64,000 bases of DNA from Sipunculus nudus (GCA_026874595.1 CM049319.1:19641601-19705600); one strand, 5' to 3'; shown: positions 22,263-33,230, numbered from the stretch's first letter. The notes: generated by a model not told the origin, from the sequence alone. Made by a program: numbers and translations.

Positions 22263-22402
22263 TATATATGTCGGAGCCCAAATCTAAATCCAGTCCAGTT
22301 TAGAACTGCATGGCCTAGTCCAGATCATGATTTGGGTGTGGTCTGGGCCAATTCTAAACTGGACTGAATTTAGATCTGGGGTCCGAGTCCGTCCGACATA
22401 TA
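22263..22402. mobile_element. hairpin MITE with TATATGTCGGA ends
   Basis: The left arm (TATATATGTCGGA, then CCCAAATCTAAATCCAGTCC, AGTTTAGAA) is complementary to the right arm (TTCTAAACTGGACTGAATTT, AGATCTGGG, TCCGACATATA). A 10-bp insertion sits in the right arm and the loop is about 45 bp. The TA-rich edges fit a TA target, as for Tc1/mariner-type MITEs. Confidence 0.7.
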
Positions 22403-23195
22403 CCTATATATTTGGCCCATCGGCCGATTGGGTTGCGCCAACGGTTGATCGACCGATGGGTAATGAAAACATTTTGATTGTTTGATCAGGAGCATGAATG
22501 ATTATCTTTACACTGAACTGCTCTAAGCATCTCCTTAGAGAATACGTAAAGAATTTAGACATGCCTACAGGAAACCATAATTCCGACTCTGATAATTTAA
22601 ATGTTCCTTATTTTTTTGTAAATATAAGTTTAATATAAGTACAGTTTTTGCAGGAGAAATATAGATGTATAAGATGCATATAAATACGTATATCACCCGG
22701 ATAAAAACATGATCCGCAGTGTTTCTTAAATATAGGTATTTCCTGCAGATGTTATCTGACTAACATTTTCCTATTTGAAACGTGTTTTATCCACTAAACT
22801 ATAATGCATTTATGCATTATCAGCATTGAAACTCTTTATAAAAATATGGAATGAAACCCTTTTCTGCGTTGTTAGCTCTATCATGCACCATGGACCTAAT
22901 AGTGCATTTATAACACCTTTTATATAGAGGCAATACCACGGTTGGAAGATTCAGGCGAATTAAATCCTAATCAATCACAGGTGAGGAGGTTTGCACTTTA
23001 AAAAAAAAATTTAAAAAATGCGTCTTTTTATTGTATTTTTTCACGGAAGTTATTAAATATGAAATCCACCGATGGCGCAAGATCATCGGCAGACGGGTTG
23101 CCCTTCGGCCGATTGGCAACCCATTAGTGGATCGACCGCTTGCGCAAGACTATCGGCTGATGGGTCAGATCTACTGATGGCGCGTGAAATATATA
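22403..23195. mobile_element. possible MITE with CCCATCGGC-rich ends
   Basis: The left end TATATTTGGCCCATCGGCCG and the right end (reverse complement TATATATTTCACGCGCCATC) are weakly inverted. Both flanks are crowded with CCGATGG / CCATCGG and TTGCGC motifs (22412-22460 and 23068-23180) that the AT-rich middle lacks. No ORF. The call rests on end symmetry only. Confidence 0.35.
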
Positions 23196-23758
23196 TATAT
23201 ATATATTTATTTATTTATTTATATATATATCTATATATATGTACATATCTGATATATGATTACGAATTACACCGATGCGCTATATTAATCTTACTACATG
23301 TAAATACTTATTAAACGCAGGCCCCCATTTTGAATGCATTCAAAACACGCTACACGGCCGACAAATCAAGCTTCAAAAACGAAAAGAGACGAAATTTTCA
23401 TCACAATTACGAATATATTTGGAAAATAAAGGACCTAAATATGCAATATACCATTCAATGGAAGATAATCAGCATAGCCAGAGCGTACTCCATATCATCT
23501 AAATCATGTAACTTTTGTTTGGAGGAAAAGTACTTTACTATTCACCGCCCCTTGTTACTGCACCCTTAACAAAAGAAATGAAATCGCAGCGACATGCAGG
23601 CACAGATCAAAACATCTCATTACCAACTACAAATCCCCTAGATCAACTATTAGGAGCCCCGACAAGACCACTCAGTGTTCCTGACGAGTGAGGGCCCCTT
23701 ACGAAACAGAGCTGTCGAACACAATAAAGTAAGATTAAGTCCTCAGTTTTATGTATAT
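23196..23758. other. unassigned sequence left of the LTR element
   Basis: (TA)n/(TTTA)n from 23193 to 23240, then AT-rich sequence with no recognisable gene. The last bases ATAT match the bases after the far LTR. Confidence 0.5.
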
Positions 23759-24566
23759 TGTTACGGAACCTAATATAAACAGATCACGTATGCGTGATGA
23801 ACACAAATTCTGTAACGGAGATTAAAAAAATCAGATTCTGTAACACAGTGATAGGCAGTGTGAAATGTCTAGGGGAATGAATAAAGAAGTCAGTGATTTT
23901 GTTAACAAATAACTATAATTTATTCTTAAAACAACCCTAACAATACAATACACTAAATCAATTCAATTATACAGTAAAACAGTATAGCAACAAGTCAATA
24001 CAATCACACAGAAAATAATGTGCAGAGTACCTGGATACCAACACCGTCACCACGATAAGTTATGTAATTGTATACTCTCGGAGAATGACAGTCCAGTGTA
24101 AAGCTCTTGTAACAATCCAGAAAGTAAACTGAAGTCCAAATGCATAAAATTCAGGAGAAAGTCTTAGAACATCTATAATTGCCGCATTCGTCGATAAGGT
24201 CTTAGAAACTGACACACGCTTCTGCGTCTGCTGGAATCTGCTCTGCTGCTCTCTCTCTGGTTCTAAAACACAGCCCCTTTATATACCTTCACACCTCAAG
24301 CCGAGAATTTTCCACTTCTCGAACAGTCTATAAGATCTTGAACAACACAGTAAACATGCGTTTCAGGAACTCTCTAGAAAAACAGCGCTGTGTATCTCTA
24401 CATACCAGGCTCATCACATGACCTCGGCCAGGCGTGTAAACCCAAGGCTAACATGACAACGAGAGTTCAACCAGTACGGATTTAACATAGAATGTAACAA
24501 ACGGCCCGGCGAGTGCCACAACACGAGTTACGCCCGTGTCACATAATAAAAAGAGCACCTGTAACA
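23759..24566 (-). repeat. 3' LTR (complete, 808 bp)
   Basis: It runs TGTTAC...GTAACA and is shared with 28058-28399 over its element-5' 340 bp. On the minus strand it carries a TATA box (reverse of 24276-24286, GGTATATAAAGGGG), a CT-rich initiator zone, and a polyadenylation signal AATAAA (reverse of 23919-23924). Confidence 0.88.
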
Positions 24567-24567
24567 A

Positions 24568-24584
24568 CCCCCCCCCCCCCCCTG
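24568..24584 (-). promoter_or_regulatory. polypurine tract of the LTR element
   Basis: A run of about 15 G on the minus strand (CAGGGGG...) abuts the 3' LTR, where plus-strand priming is expected. Just upstream, a near-perfect inverted repeat AAAGTTTTCAGAGAAAACTTT lies at about 24597-24622. Confidence 0.7.
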
Positions 24585-24713
24585 TAAGAAAAAAGAAAGT
24601 TTTCTCTGAAAACTTTCTTTTTGCGATCACAATTACTAAAATTTTACAACATCTCAAAAATCATCTTATTTACAACATTACATAAACATCCTGTTTACAA
24701 CATTTCATAAACA

Positions 24714-25170
24714 TCTCGATAAGCAATCAGCAAGTACATTGTTTTCCCTTTAATGTGTATGATATCAAGATTGTAATCCTATAAGAACAAACTCCATCTC
24801 AACAATCTTTGATTTTTACACTTCAACTTGTTCATGAACGTGAGGGGATTGTGATCACTGAAGACATTGATAGGCCTGACTGATTAAGTAACAGTAACTT
24901 CAAAATGTTGCAACGCCAAAATCAAAGCCAAACATTCTTTTTAAATAGTGGCGTAGTTTGTCTGGTTTGCATTAAACTTTCTTGAGAAATAACAAATTGG
25001 ATGATCTATGCCATCATTGCCTTCTTGTAACAACACAGCAACAGCAGTAGTATCACTAGCATCTACAGCTAACTTAAAAGGTACAGAAAAGTCTGGAGCT
25101 GCTAAAACTGGTGAACTTTGCAGAATTGCTTTCAAATTCTGAAATGCATTTTCACACTGAACATTCCATA
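24714..25170 (-). pseudogene. RNase H domain of the Gmr1-type element
   Basis: Recognisable motifs are LAVDASDTTAVAVLLQ (first catalytic Asp), ICYFSRKFNANQTNYATI, then after a TAA stop KECLALILALQHFEV, later SDHNPLTFMNKLKCKNQRLL, and a final shifted ADCLSR-like end near 24714. The first part is open at 25135-24941. At least three stops and one late frameshift break the rest. It continues from the reverse transcriptase through a frameshift near 25160-25180. The normal role is degrading the RNA template during reverse transcription. Confidence 0.82.
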
Positions 25171-26019
25171 CAAATTTTGTTTCTTCTTTAACAAATTAGT
25201 CAAAGGTTCAGTTACAGCAGCAAAATTTGGACAAAACTTCCTGTAGTACCCAACCATACCAAGAAAACGCATTATTTGCTTTTTGTTTTCTGGTCTAGGA
25301 AATGCAGAAATAGCACTTATTTTAGCATCAACAGGTTTTACCTGACCCTGCCCTACAATATGACCCAAAAATGTTACTTGTGCATGACAAAACTCAAATT
25401 TTACTAAGTTGATGGTCAGACGTGCTTCACTGAGTCTTTCGAAGAGGTCGCGAAGAATTTGCAGATGTTTCTCCCAGGTGTCGCTGCACACGATAAGGTC
25501 ATCAATATATGCGTCGCACCCCTGAATGTCCTTGACAACCATATGGATGAGGCGCTGGAACGTGGCTGGCGAGTTCTTCATGCCAAACGGCATAACTTTA
25601 TACTGGTACAGTCCTTGCGGCTTCACAAATGCGGACACTTCTTTCGCTCGTTCTGTCAGCGGAACTTGCCAGAATCCTTTTAGCATGTCAAACTTGGAGA
25701 CATATCTGGAGCTACCGACTCTATCAATACAATCATCGATCCTCGGAATCGGGAACGTGTCAGTCTTGGTGACAGAGTTCAGTTTTCGATAATCTGTGCA
25801 CATACGGTAACTTCCATCAGGTATTGGCACACGAATACATGGTGAACTCCAGTTACTGTTACTAGGTTCAATAAAATCATTGTCCAGCAAATATTGAATC
25901 TCATCCTGTAGATACTTTTCTGGATTCAGTCTATATGGATGTTGCTTGAGTGCGTTTGCTTCGCGAACATCGACGTCATGGCACAACATGTCAGTTCGCG
26001 TTGGAATGTCACTAAACAA
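25132..26019 (-). pseudogene. reverse transcriptase domain of the Gmr1-type element
   Basis: An open 295-codon segment encodes a gypsy-type reverse transcriptase: KYLQDEIQYLLDNDFIEPS, CTDYRKLNSVTKTD, SKFDMLKGFWQVPL (motif A), MPFGMKNSPATFQRL (motif B) and the catalytic box YIDD (about 25498-25509), where many gypsy elements have YLDD or YVDD. FLGHIVGQGQV and MRFLGMVGYYRKFCPNF follow. It is in frame with the upstream segment 26268-26026 across one TAG. It ends in a frameshift after LLKKKQN before RNase H. The reverse transcriptase lies downstream of the integrase, which defines the unusual order. Confidence 0.9.
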
Positions 26020-26025
26020 ATGTCC

Positions 26026-26268
26026 CTAATTCCACAGCAGGATCTTGAGGTCTTGTTGTTCTTGTGCGGTTAGGTGTGACAGTTTGGCATCCAGGTTTTT
26101 AAGCACGTCTGAGTTTTTTAATGGTACTGTACCACACTGAATGTCTACATCACACTTACAAACAGTATCTACTTTAACTGGGTCAGGGTCAGTGTTTACA
26201 CAATTAACAGCAGTAACATTTTGTACAACATCTAATGTGCTATTTCTGTCATAATATGGTTTCAACAT
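26026..26268 (-). pseudogene. linker between integrase and reverse transcriptase
   Basis: An 80-codon segment beginning MLKPYYDRNST follows the integrase C-terminus after a TAA and precedes the reverse transcriptase after a TAG, all in one frame. The HVNMLKPYY phrase is typical of the integrase C-terminal end in gypsy-like elements. The later part (LSHLTAQEQQDLKILL) resembles the region upstream of reverse transcriptase. It shows that integrase and reverse transcriptase are physically contiguous in this order. Confidence 0.7.
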
Positions 26269-26283
26269 GTTAACATGGCACAG

Positions 26284-27370
26284 TTATTTCTTCTTACGTC
26301 TATCTGGTGTCAACAGTATGTAATTTAAATCACTGACTTTCTTGTCAACAATATAAGGACCAAAATACCTAGCTTGCAGAGGTCTGCCACTGATGGGAAG
26401 TAAGGCAAGGACCTTTTCACCAGGCTCAAACGTCCTACTTACAATGTGCTTGTCATACTTTGTTTTCATTCCACTTTGTGCAGATTTTAGATTTGACTTT
26501 GCAACCTCGCAAGCATTGTGTAGTTTAGTGCGAAAGTCTGAGACATACTGCAGTACACTAAGAGAATCAGGATTTTCACAGAAGAGTTTTTCTTTAAGCA
26601 GTTTTAATGGACCTCGAACGGAGTGTCCAAAAACTAATTCAAAGGGACTGAAACCCAAGGACTCTTGAAAGGATTCTCTGACAGCAAACAGCAATAGGCG
26701 GATTTCTTCGTCCCAGTCTTTCTGTGTGTCATAGCAATAAGTCCTGATCATGTTTTTTAATGTCTGGTTAAAACGCTCGATGGCGCCCTGACTTTCAGGA
26801 TGGTATGACGAAGAGCTGTACTGTTTTATACCTAGTTCAAGCATAATTTGTTGGAATAAGCCAGACATAAAATTAGACCCTTGGTCAGACTGACAGATTT
26901 TGGTAATCCAAAGTTGTAAAAAACTTGGTCGGAGCTTTGACAAAACTTTTGGCATTAATTTTGCGCAATGGTATTGCCTCAGGGAACCTGGTAGATGTGC
27001 ACATAATTGTCAGCAGGTATTCATGTCCAGACTTTGTTTTGGGCAGTGGTCCAACACAATCAACAATAATCCTACTGAATGGTTCTTCGTAAGCAGGAAT
27101 AGGCCTAAGTGGGGCCTTAGGAGGAATCTGATTGGGCTTGCCTACCATCTGGCATGTATGGCATGATTTACAATATTGTACAACATCTTTCCTGAGGTTA
27201 GGCCAATAGAAGTGTGTACTAACTTTCCGATAAGTTTTATTTATACCTAAAAGGCCAGACAAAGGAGCCTCATGTGCCATGCTTAGAACTTCACTGCGAA
27301 AGCTTTTGGGCATTACTATTTGATCTTTGATGGCCCATCCATCATCAGCGCATACATCAGGTGGTCGCCA
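26284..27370 (-). pseudogene. integrase of the Gmr1-type element
   Basis: The N-terminal zinc domain is read at about 27270-27150: AHEAPLSG, FYWPNLRKDV and YCKSCHTCQ. The second zinc His of the usual GHLG box is replaced (GLLG). The catalytic triad is visible: Asp in IIVDCVGPLP (about 27060), Asp in SDQGSNFMSG (about 26885), and Glu in HPESQGAIERFNQTL (about 26785). A frameshift at about 26900-26950 divides the core between the 27916-26885 and 26955-26284 frames. The C-terminal region (KVLALLPISGRPLQARYFGPY) is the GPF/Y-type module of chromovirus-like integrases. Strand transfer of cDNA into the host genome is the known role. Confidence 0.9.
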
Positions 27371-27699
27371 TTTACGCATAAGCACTCCATTTTTGACATA
27401 GAAACAAACTGTGTTCTGTGACAGTTCATCTTTAGAAACTGCCCTGGGAAACAAACATGAAATATCAGGGTCCTTATGCTGTTCCCCGATAAGTTCTGAC
27501 CTTGAGAATGCTGCATCCTGTACGGGCGAGTCGTTAGACGACTCACTAGTGACTCCCAGAGTGTTATTATCTGGACCATTATCCTCATTGTTGTTTTTCT
27601 TGGCCATAGATTTAGTTACAGCACATGAAGGATACAAACCAGGAATTTCCTTACTTTCCAGATCAGTGTCCTGATCAAGTGACGGCTTTTCTGTCACTA

Positions 27700-28042
27700 T
27701 TGGGACAGGCTGTACTTTATCACCTGCAACATCATTGCCTAGTAGCAACTGAATTCCCTTAAAGGGTAAAGTAGTTATTATGCCCACAGTAATATTCCCA
27801 GAAATCAAATCTGACTTTAAATGGATACTGTGAAGCGGAACTGAAGTGTACCTGTCTGAAAACACACCATTAACAAGTGCATGTGCACCAGTAAAGGACC
27901 CATTAGAAATTGGCAAAGTGTTTGCTACCGTTAGAGTCTAGCCTGAACCAGTGTCCCTCCAAATTCTTATAGGGGTAGAATCTAAAAAATCACGTGAAAG
28001 TGATTCAAAACCATCATGTATGAATGGCTCAAATAACTCCAT
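27700..28042 (-). pseudogene. aspartic protease region of the Gmr1-type element
   Basis: An ATG at 28042 opens a frame with IWRDTGSG, the retropepsin active-site D-T-G at 27955-27947. An in-frame TAG follows at 27940-27938, then LPISNGSFTGAHALVNGVF continues in the same frame and reaches the typical LLLGNDVAG flap-distal motif at about 27735. The protease is therefore complete except for one nonsense codon. Directly upstream the sequence jumps into LTR at 28058, so gag and the leader are gone. Confidence 0.8.
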
Positions 28043-28057
28043 TTCAGAGTCAAGAGA

Positions 28058-28395
28058 GGAATCTGCTCTGCTGCTCTCTCTCTCTCTCTGGTTCTAAAAC
28101 ACAGGCCCTTTATATACCTTCACACCTCAAGCCGAGAATTTTCCACTTCTCGAACAGTCTATAAGATCTTGCACAACACAGTAAACACGCGTTCCAGGAA
28201 TTCTCCAGAAAAACAGCGCTGTGTATATCTCTACATACCAGGCTCATCACGTGACCTCGGCCAGGCGTGAAAACCCAAGGCTAACATGACAACGAGAGTT
28301 TAACCAATACGGATTAAACATAGAATGTAACAAACGGCCCGGCGAGTGCCACAGCACGAGTTACGCCCGTGTCACATAATAAAAAGAGCACCTGT

Positions 28396-28399
<4 letters not shown>
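28058..28399 (-). repeat. 5' LTR remnant (342 bp)
   Basis: Matches 24233-24566 with scattered substitutions and an expanded CT run. It includes the TATA box on the minus strand (reverse of 28106-28116). The remaining 474 bp of the LTR are absent. Confidence 0.88.
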
Positions 28400-28446
<47 letters not shown>

Positions 28447-28503
28447 ACGGTGCGTTGCACTGTCAACTTTGCTGCCGGTGCCGTTATTTTACGTGCAACT
28501 TTT

Positions 28504-28576
<73 letters not shown>

Positions 28577-28710
28577 GCAGCTGACCCCATCTATAGCCCC
28601 AGAAAACTTACATATACTTTTTTCAGCTTATGTCAATGACAAATTGATTATTAATTCTTATATGGAAAATAAGGCGAAAGTTTGTTTCTTATAAATCAAT
28701 ATATATATAT

Positions 28711-28794
<84 letters not shown>

Positions 28795-28800
28795 CGAGCC
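28400..28800. repeat. three very long (TA)n runs
   Basis: Pure TA tracts at 28400-28443, 28507-28573 and 28699-28790 are separated by short unique stretches. All local YIYIYI ORFs on both strands are artefacts. The LTR element inserted at the edge of the first run. Confidence 0.95.
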
Positions 28801-30500
28801 AGGCATGGGATGGGAAAGCAGTATGAATGTTTTTCAATATAAACATCTACATTTTCATAAACATCTACATAGGTTTGCCCTAAATGGTTAATGTAGTTAC
28901 AGAGACCACGTAGATTAGATATATGTCCTATATATAAGGCGAATAAAAGGATAGATGTCGTAAAAGGAGCTACATGTATGTACAAAGAGCAGCACGCACA
29001 GTAATTTGGGCACGTAAAGGTACCAGTCATAGTTTATTGTTTAAAGAAACAACTGCTCCGCGTAGAAAGAGACATATAAACTTTTATTATTTTGCAAAAT
29101 GTATATATATATATATACAATGGTATATATAGCTCCGTCCTATATCTGCATTTGTAACCTTGTACTGAAACAGTAAAGGCACGCAAACTGATAGAATATA
29201 AAGCTATAGCTATTCACATACTTTTTCTATAGTACTTGTGTGATATCTGACTTACTGCATGTGGCACTCTAGGTAATTCCTATTATGAAAGTTTCTTATA
29301 CCGCTTCTGTGAAGGATGCATGAGTTGTTTACATACAAGCTGTCAGTAAACACAGCAATGTTGACAAACGGAATACCATGTAACCTAAGGTGATTGCTGC
29401 ATTACGTTTGGAAGTTAAAAGGTCACTTTTTGAAAAGACACCATGCATTTGTAAAACTCTTGATCATCTGACTTGCCGTCAGTTTCCTTTCAGAATGTGT
29501 TTGCATTTTTTTGGCGGCCCCCTACTGTGTTATATAAATACATGGATATAAAGAAAACAAACAATTTAACTTGTGTGTGGTGGGGTCGGGGTTTTCTGGC
29601 CTATTTTTATAAAAGGTTCAAGGATTCATCTTTTAGTTAATAGACGTCAGATACCGCGATAGGCCGGCTCCTTTAAGAAATGCTGTATAACTCTTATCGC
29701 CATTGTGCCGTATACGTAGGACGATTTTTACTATATGCTCGACCAAATAGACCTGAACACCCTGGTGAAATAATTGGAAATTTGGAAAGTGTGTCAATTT
29801 TTTAAAAGCATTTGTGTAAAATGGGTGAAAAACCACCCGCGTACTATATTAAATTTTCACAGGAATCCGCGTTGCTTAGATTGCTCACACTCATATGCGC
29901 CTGGGTTGTAGTGCCTTGAAACTGGATATGTTCCTTAACAATTAACTATGTAGTTGATCCTTCTTGTGCGTACATGTGGTTTCCCTTCAAGTGGAGACGC
30001 CATGGCGGATTACTATTTGTTTTCGTGTTCCATGTACACCCACAAACGATTAAAATCACTAAGGGGCATGCGGTGTATGATTTGCAAAAAAATTGAAACT
30101 TTCCTGTTTGGTGCATGACAAAACAAGCCGGATACTAGTATTGAGAACTTTAAAATTTTGGAACATTCCAGTGCTTTATTGAAAAGAGTGGCTGATTAAA
30201 ATAGAAATTGTAAGATAATATCTTATGTAATCTTGAATATGATTTGATTGCCAAGCCCATTGTAAAAGCCCTTGAGAATTTAATGTACAAATGTTAATTT
30301 AAACATCTTAGCACATGTGTTCTTCACATTATTTGATACAACAGTTGTAAAATTTAAATTATAAACATCATGGTATTTTCCATTTTTCTTCTCGTGATTA
30401 ATACACAAAGAATTGTAAAGAAATGTAACTTGTAACTCTTACCGTAGGAATCATATGTTATTATTGCATTTTACTGTATATTTTTTGTATTCTGTACAGT
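28801..30500. other. unassigned intergenic sequence
   Basis: AT-rich, with a short (TA)n at 29101-29117. No splice-bounded ORF or repeat family is recognisable. Confidence 0.5.
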
Positions 30501-30539
30501 TTTGTATATCACGTCTTTTTATGAATCTATCAAGAGAGG

Positions 30540-30583
30540 AATTTATATAGGGCTATGCCCTAATTTATATAGGGCTATGCCCT
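30540..30583 (+). repeat. 22-bp tandem duplication
   Basis: AATTTATATAGGGCTATGCC(CT) occurs twice back to back. A related AATTTTGGTAGGGCTGTGTCC phrase appears at about 40031. Confidence 0.85.
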
Positions 30584-30654
30584 GCTTTTCAATCCTAATC
30601 GATATATTCAATAAAAATAATGTTTATACCAATATGGGTTGCACCGCTCATGAC

Positions 30655-31566
30655 ACCCCCCCCCCCCCCCAACGGATGTCAAAGTCACAGTTTATAAATA
30701 AAGTCACACTTTCTTGTAGGCTGAGGAAAGTCACAGTGTGTGCAATCTGAGAGTAAAAAATCGCATATTTAATTGAAATACCTCTTAAATTTTATCACTT
30801 TATTCATATATATATAACTTATTTATATTTCAATGTTTTTACTAAGTTTTGAAAAATTGAACAAAGTCACTACTAAAATATAGCACAAACTTAGCTAATT
30901 ACATACAATTACTTGATGAGAAACTCTTGTCTACCTAGGGATATACAACAGATATGTATATACTCATAACATGTTAACTTAAACAGACAGAACTTATGAG
31001 ACACTTCTTCATAAATGCAATAATAAGTGGTTTTGATATGTTTATGTTACCATTATCTGAGGCAGAAGATTATAAAAAGTAATGCAAACAAGAGCTAGTT
31101 CTTTATGAATTAATCTCAAGCACAATTAAATTAAGCATCTCAAATTATCGAAACTATTTTTTTAAACTAGAGTGACCTTCATTAAAATCTTAATCACTAA
31201 ATTAAACATCAACTATAAAAAGTGATAAAGGTGGAATTTATGAAGTATTTTTTACAATTACGTTTGTGGCAGTTGAAACCCATTTTTTTTAAATTGTGAA
31301 TTTATTTTCTGTTGGGGCCTAAAGATCCGTTTTTATCACAAATCTGTAACGTTCTTGCTGTTAAGTTTGTGTTTTTTTTTTTTCTTTCCCACATTTTCCT
31401 TTCCCGCCTAATCGTTAAACTCGTAATTTTATTTCCTGTGTTGCTTTTCCCTGTGACCTTTTCATATAGGCTTTGGAGCCGGGGGGGGGGGGGGGGAGGA
31501 GCGACTGGGGCGCTCGCCTCCCCCCCCCCCCCCCCCCCCCACCACACACACTTTTTGGCCCAAGTA
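30655..31566. other. intergenic sequence with homopolymer tracts
   Basis: Poly-C at 30656-30670, poly-T at 31372-31383, and a G run at 31481-31497 followed by a C run at 31520-31540. The two proline- or glycine-rich ORFs spanning 31302-31625 come from these tracts. Nothing else supported. Confidence 0.6.
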
Positions 31567-31774
31567 AGGGTGGAGGTCAGTGTGACCTTTCTGTGTAAAA
31601 TGACGTAAATTCCATCTATTTGCATTGATATTTCATGACAACATCAAAAGTATGCTTAAGGAGCGCGCAGAGGGTGGAGGTCAGTGTGACCTTTCTGTGT
31701 AAAATGACGTAAATTCCATCTATTTGCATTGATATTTCATGACAACATCAAAAGTATGCTTAAGGAGCGCGCAG
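31567..31774 (+). repeat. perfect tandem duplication, 2 x 104 bp
   Basis: 31567-31670 and 31671-31774 are identical to the base as read. Each unit contains GGTCAGTGTGACC and TGACGTAA (a CRE-like site), and ends GCTTAAGGAGCGCGCAG. The reverse complement of the end phrase recurs at 32036-32054. Confidence 0.95.
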
Positions 31775-31964
31775 ACCTGAAATCCAAGACTCCATGAAGC
31801 AATCTGTAGCTGCTCGATAAAGCAAAAACATCGCCAATCAAACGTATTGAGGTCTGTTTGGAATATAATTTTTTTTTTTTTTTTTTTTGCATTACTGAAT
31901 GAGTATGTATATATGACTGAAATCAGGTCTGTATATATTAGTTGTTCTTGTTGATATTTATCTA

Positions 31965-32340
31965 ATAATCAGCAGCTGCAGAAGAAGTTTACGCTCGTCG
32001 AGCAGCTACAGGTTGCTGTGGTCAAGACCTCAGCCCTGTGCGCTCCTTAAGCATGTTCTCTGAGCCAACAGACGAAATGCCATGCACACCAAGCCAAGCA
32101 AAGAGCCGCGAGTGACCGCCACCGTACATTTCCGAACCGGTGACCTTGCAGGAAAGCTACGTACAGCATCAACAGCCGCAAAGGCAGAAGCAACCCACAT
32201 TCCCTCTACTGATCCCAGCAGCGGAGACCCAGCCATGCATATGCCATTCGAGAGCCGAACCCGATTTTGTTAACGACAGTGTTTCGAGACGGAAAGCCAT
32301 TTTATACTTGCAGTTTCGGCCATTTGGACCGTTTTAGCAA
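31965..32340 (+). pseudogene. codon-rich GC-raised block, possible degraded exon or retrocopy
   Basis: A frame from about 31967 reads EEVYARRAATGCCGQDLSPV and MFSEPTDEMPCTPSQAKSRE up to one TGA at about 32115. It then continues in the same frame through PPPYISEPVTLQESYVQHQQ to a TAG near 32335. The composition is unlike the AT-rich surroundings. I do not recognise the protein. It begins next to CAGCAGCTGCAG, which could be an acceptor, but no donor is convincing. It could equally be a fortuitous open stretch inside a mobile element. Confidence 0.25.
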
Positions 32341-33000
32341 GTTTTTTCGTCATCAGCCATTTATCTAATAATTACAACTTAAACTTCTAGTAAGTTTGGA
32401 AGTGGTGTATTCTTTTCCTGTTAGTAGGCCTATATTTGTTCCCGGCTTCATACCATGCATGCTTATGGTTTTGAGTAAAATTAAAAACCGAATAACGGAT
32501 CTGAAGTTTTATGAAAATTTGAAGAAGAATATATTAGCGTATAAATATTATCAATTCGGCACACATGATTCTGTAAATTAAATATTTAATATTTGTTGAT
32601 TATTTGTGTGGTGCACCGAGTGGTTAGAAGCAGCTAGGATATTGGTCAAAATATTGAATTGAAAATGCTTAATTTGTGTTTAATTTTTTCAATTCTTTTT
32701 TTTTTCAAAACATTTGAGGGGGTACCACCTCCCACACCTACCCCCTTTTGGACGTTTACGCTTACGTCCTCAAACTCGCTACACTTGCAGAATGGGCCAC
32801 CCACCCACATAACACACACTTTTAAAAACGATCCAAAGCATATATTTATGCACGGCTATACTAACACGGCTATACCACTTATTATATATATAAATATTTA
32901 TATATGCACCCTCCCCTCCCCACACAAACACACATTTTTAAGAACGCTCCAAAGCCTATGCTTTTATTCCCAGAACCGTTTCCAAGAAAACTCCGTCACT
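32341..33000. other. unassigned intergenic sequence
   Basis: Poly-T and C-rich patches around 32698-32750, with a repeated ACACACATTTTTAAGAACG-like phrase at 32814 and 32928. No gene seen. Confidence 0.5.
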
Positions 33001-33230
33001 AGCTAGTACTAGCTAACTTTCATACACGCGTGCTGCCATCTGGCGGTGTGTAAATGAGATACCAATATTGTTATACTGGTTCCGGGGCCACTATCGGCAG
33101 ATCATTGTCAAAGGTCAAAAGTCAAGGCAACTTGATGAACCAGCGAAAGGCGTTTGACTCCGTCAAAGCATTGGAGGTGTGCCAGTCAGCCACACGCCCA
33201 GTCCATCCCGTGTTATTGCTTTTATTGCAG

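Larger units (their letters stand above)
23759..28399 (-). mobile_element. Gmr1-type Ty3/gypsy LTR retrotransposon, degraded and gag-deleted
   Basis: The element reads on the minus strand from a truncated 5' LTR (28399-28058) to a complete 3' LTR (24566-23759). Pol domains occur in the order protease, integrase, reverse transcriptase, RNase H. This is the Ty1/copia order with gypsy-type domain sequences, as in the Gmr1 clade. The LTR begins TGTTAC and ends GTAACA. Both flanks show ATAT, consistent with a 4-bp duplication but not decisive inside (TA)n. The 3' part of the 5' LTR, the primer-binding site and all of gag are missing, because LTR sequence joins the protease region at 28058. Several nonsense codons and three frameshifts leave no functional polyprotein. 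No envelope-like ORF was seen. Confidence 0.9.

Noticed and set aside
25459-27674. Plus-strand ORFs across the LTR element
   Set aside because: Antisense shadows of integrase and reverse transcriptase.
28314-29030. Long ORFs of repeated Tyr-Ile on both strands
   Set aside because: They are translations of (TA)n microsatellites and have no coding support.
31302-31625. Proline- and glycine-rich ORFs on opposite strands
   Set aside because: They come from adjacent poly-G and poly-C tracts.
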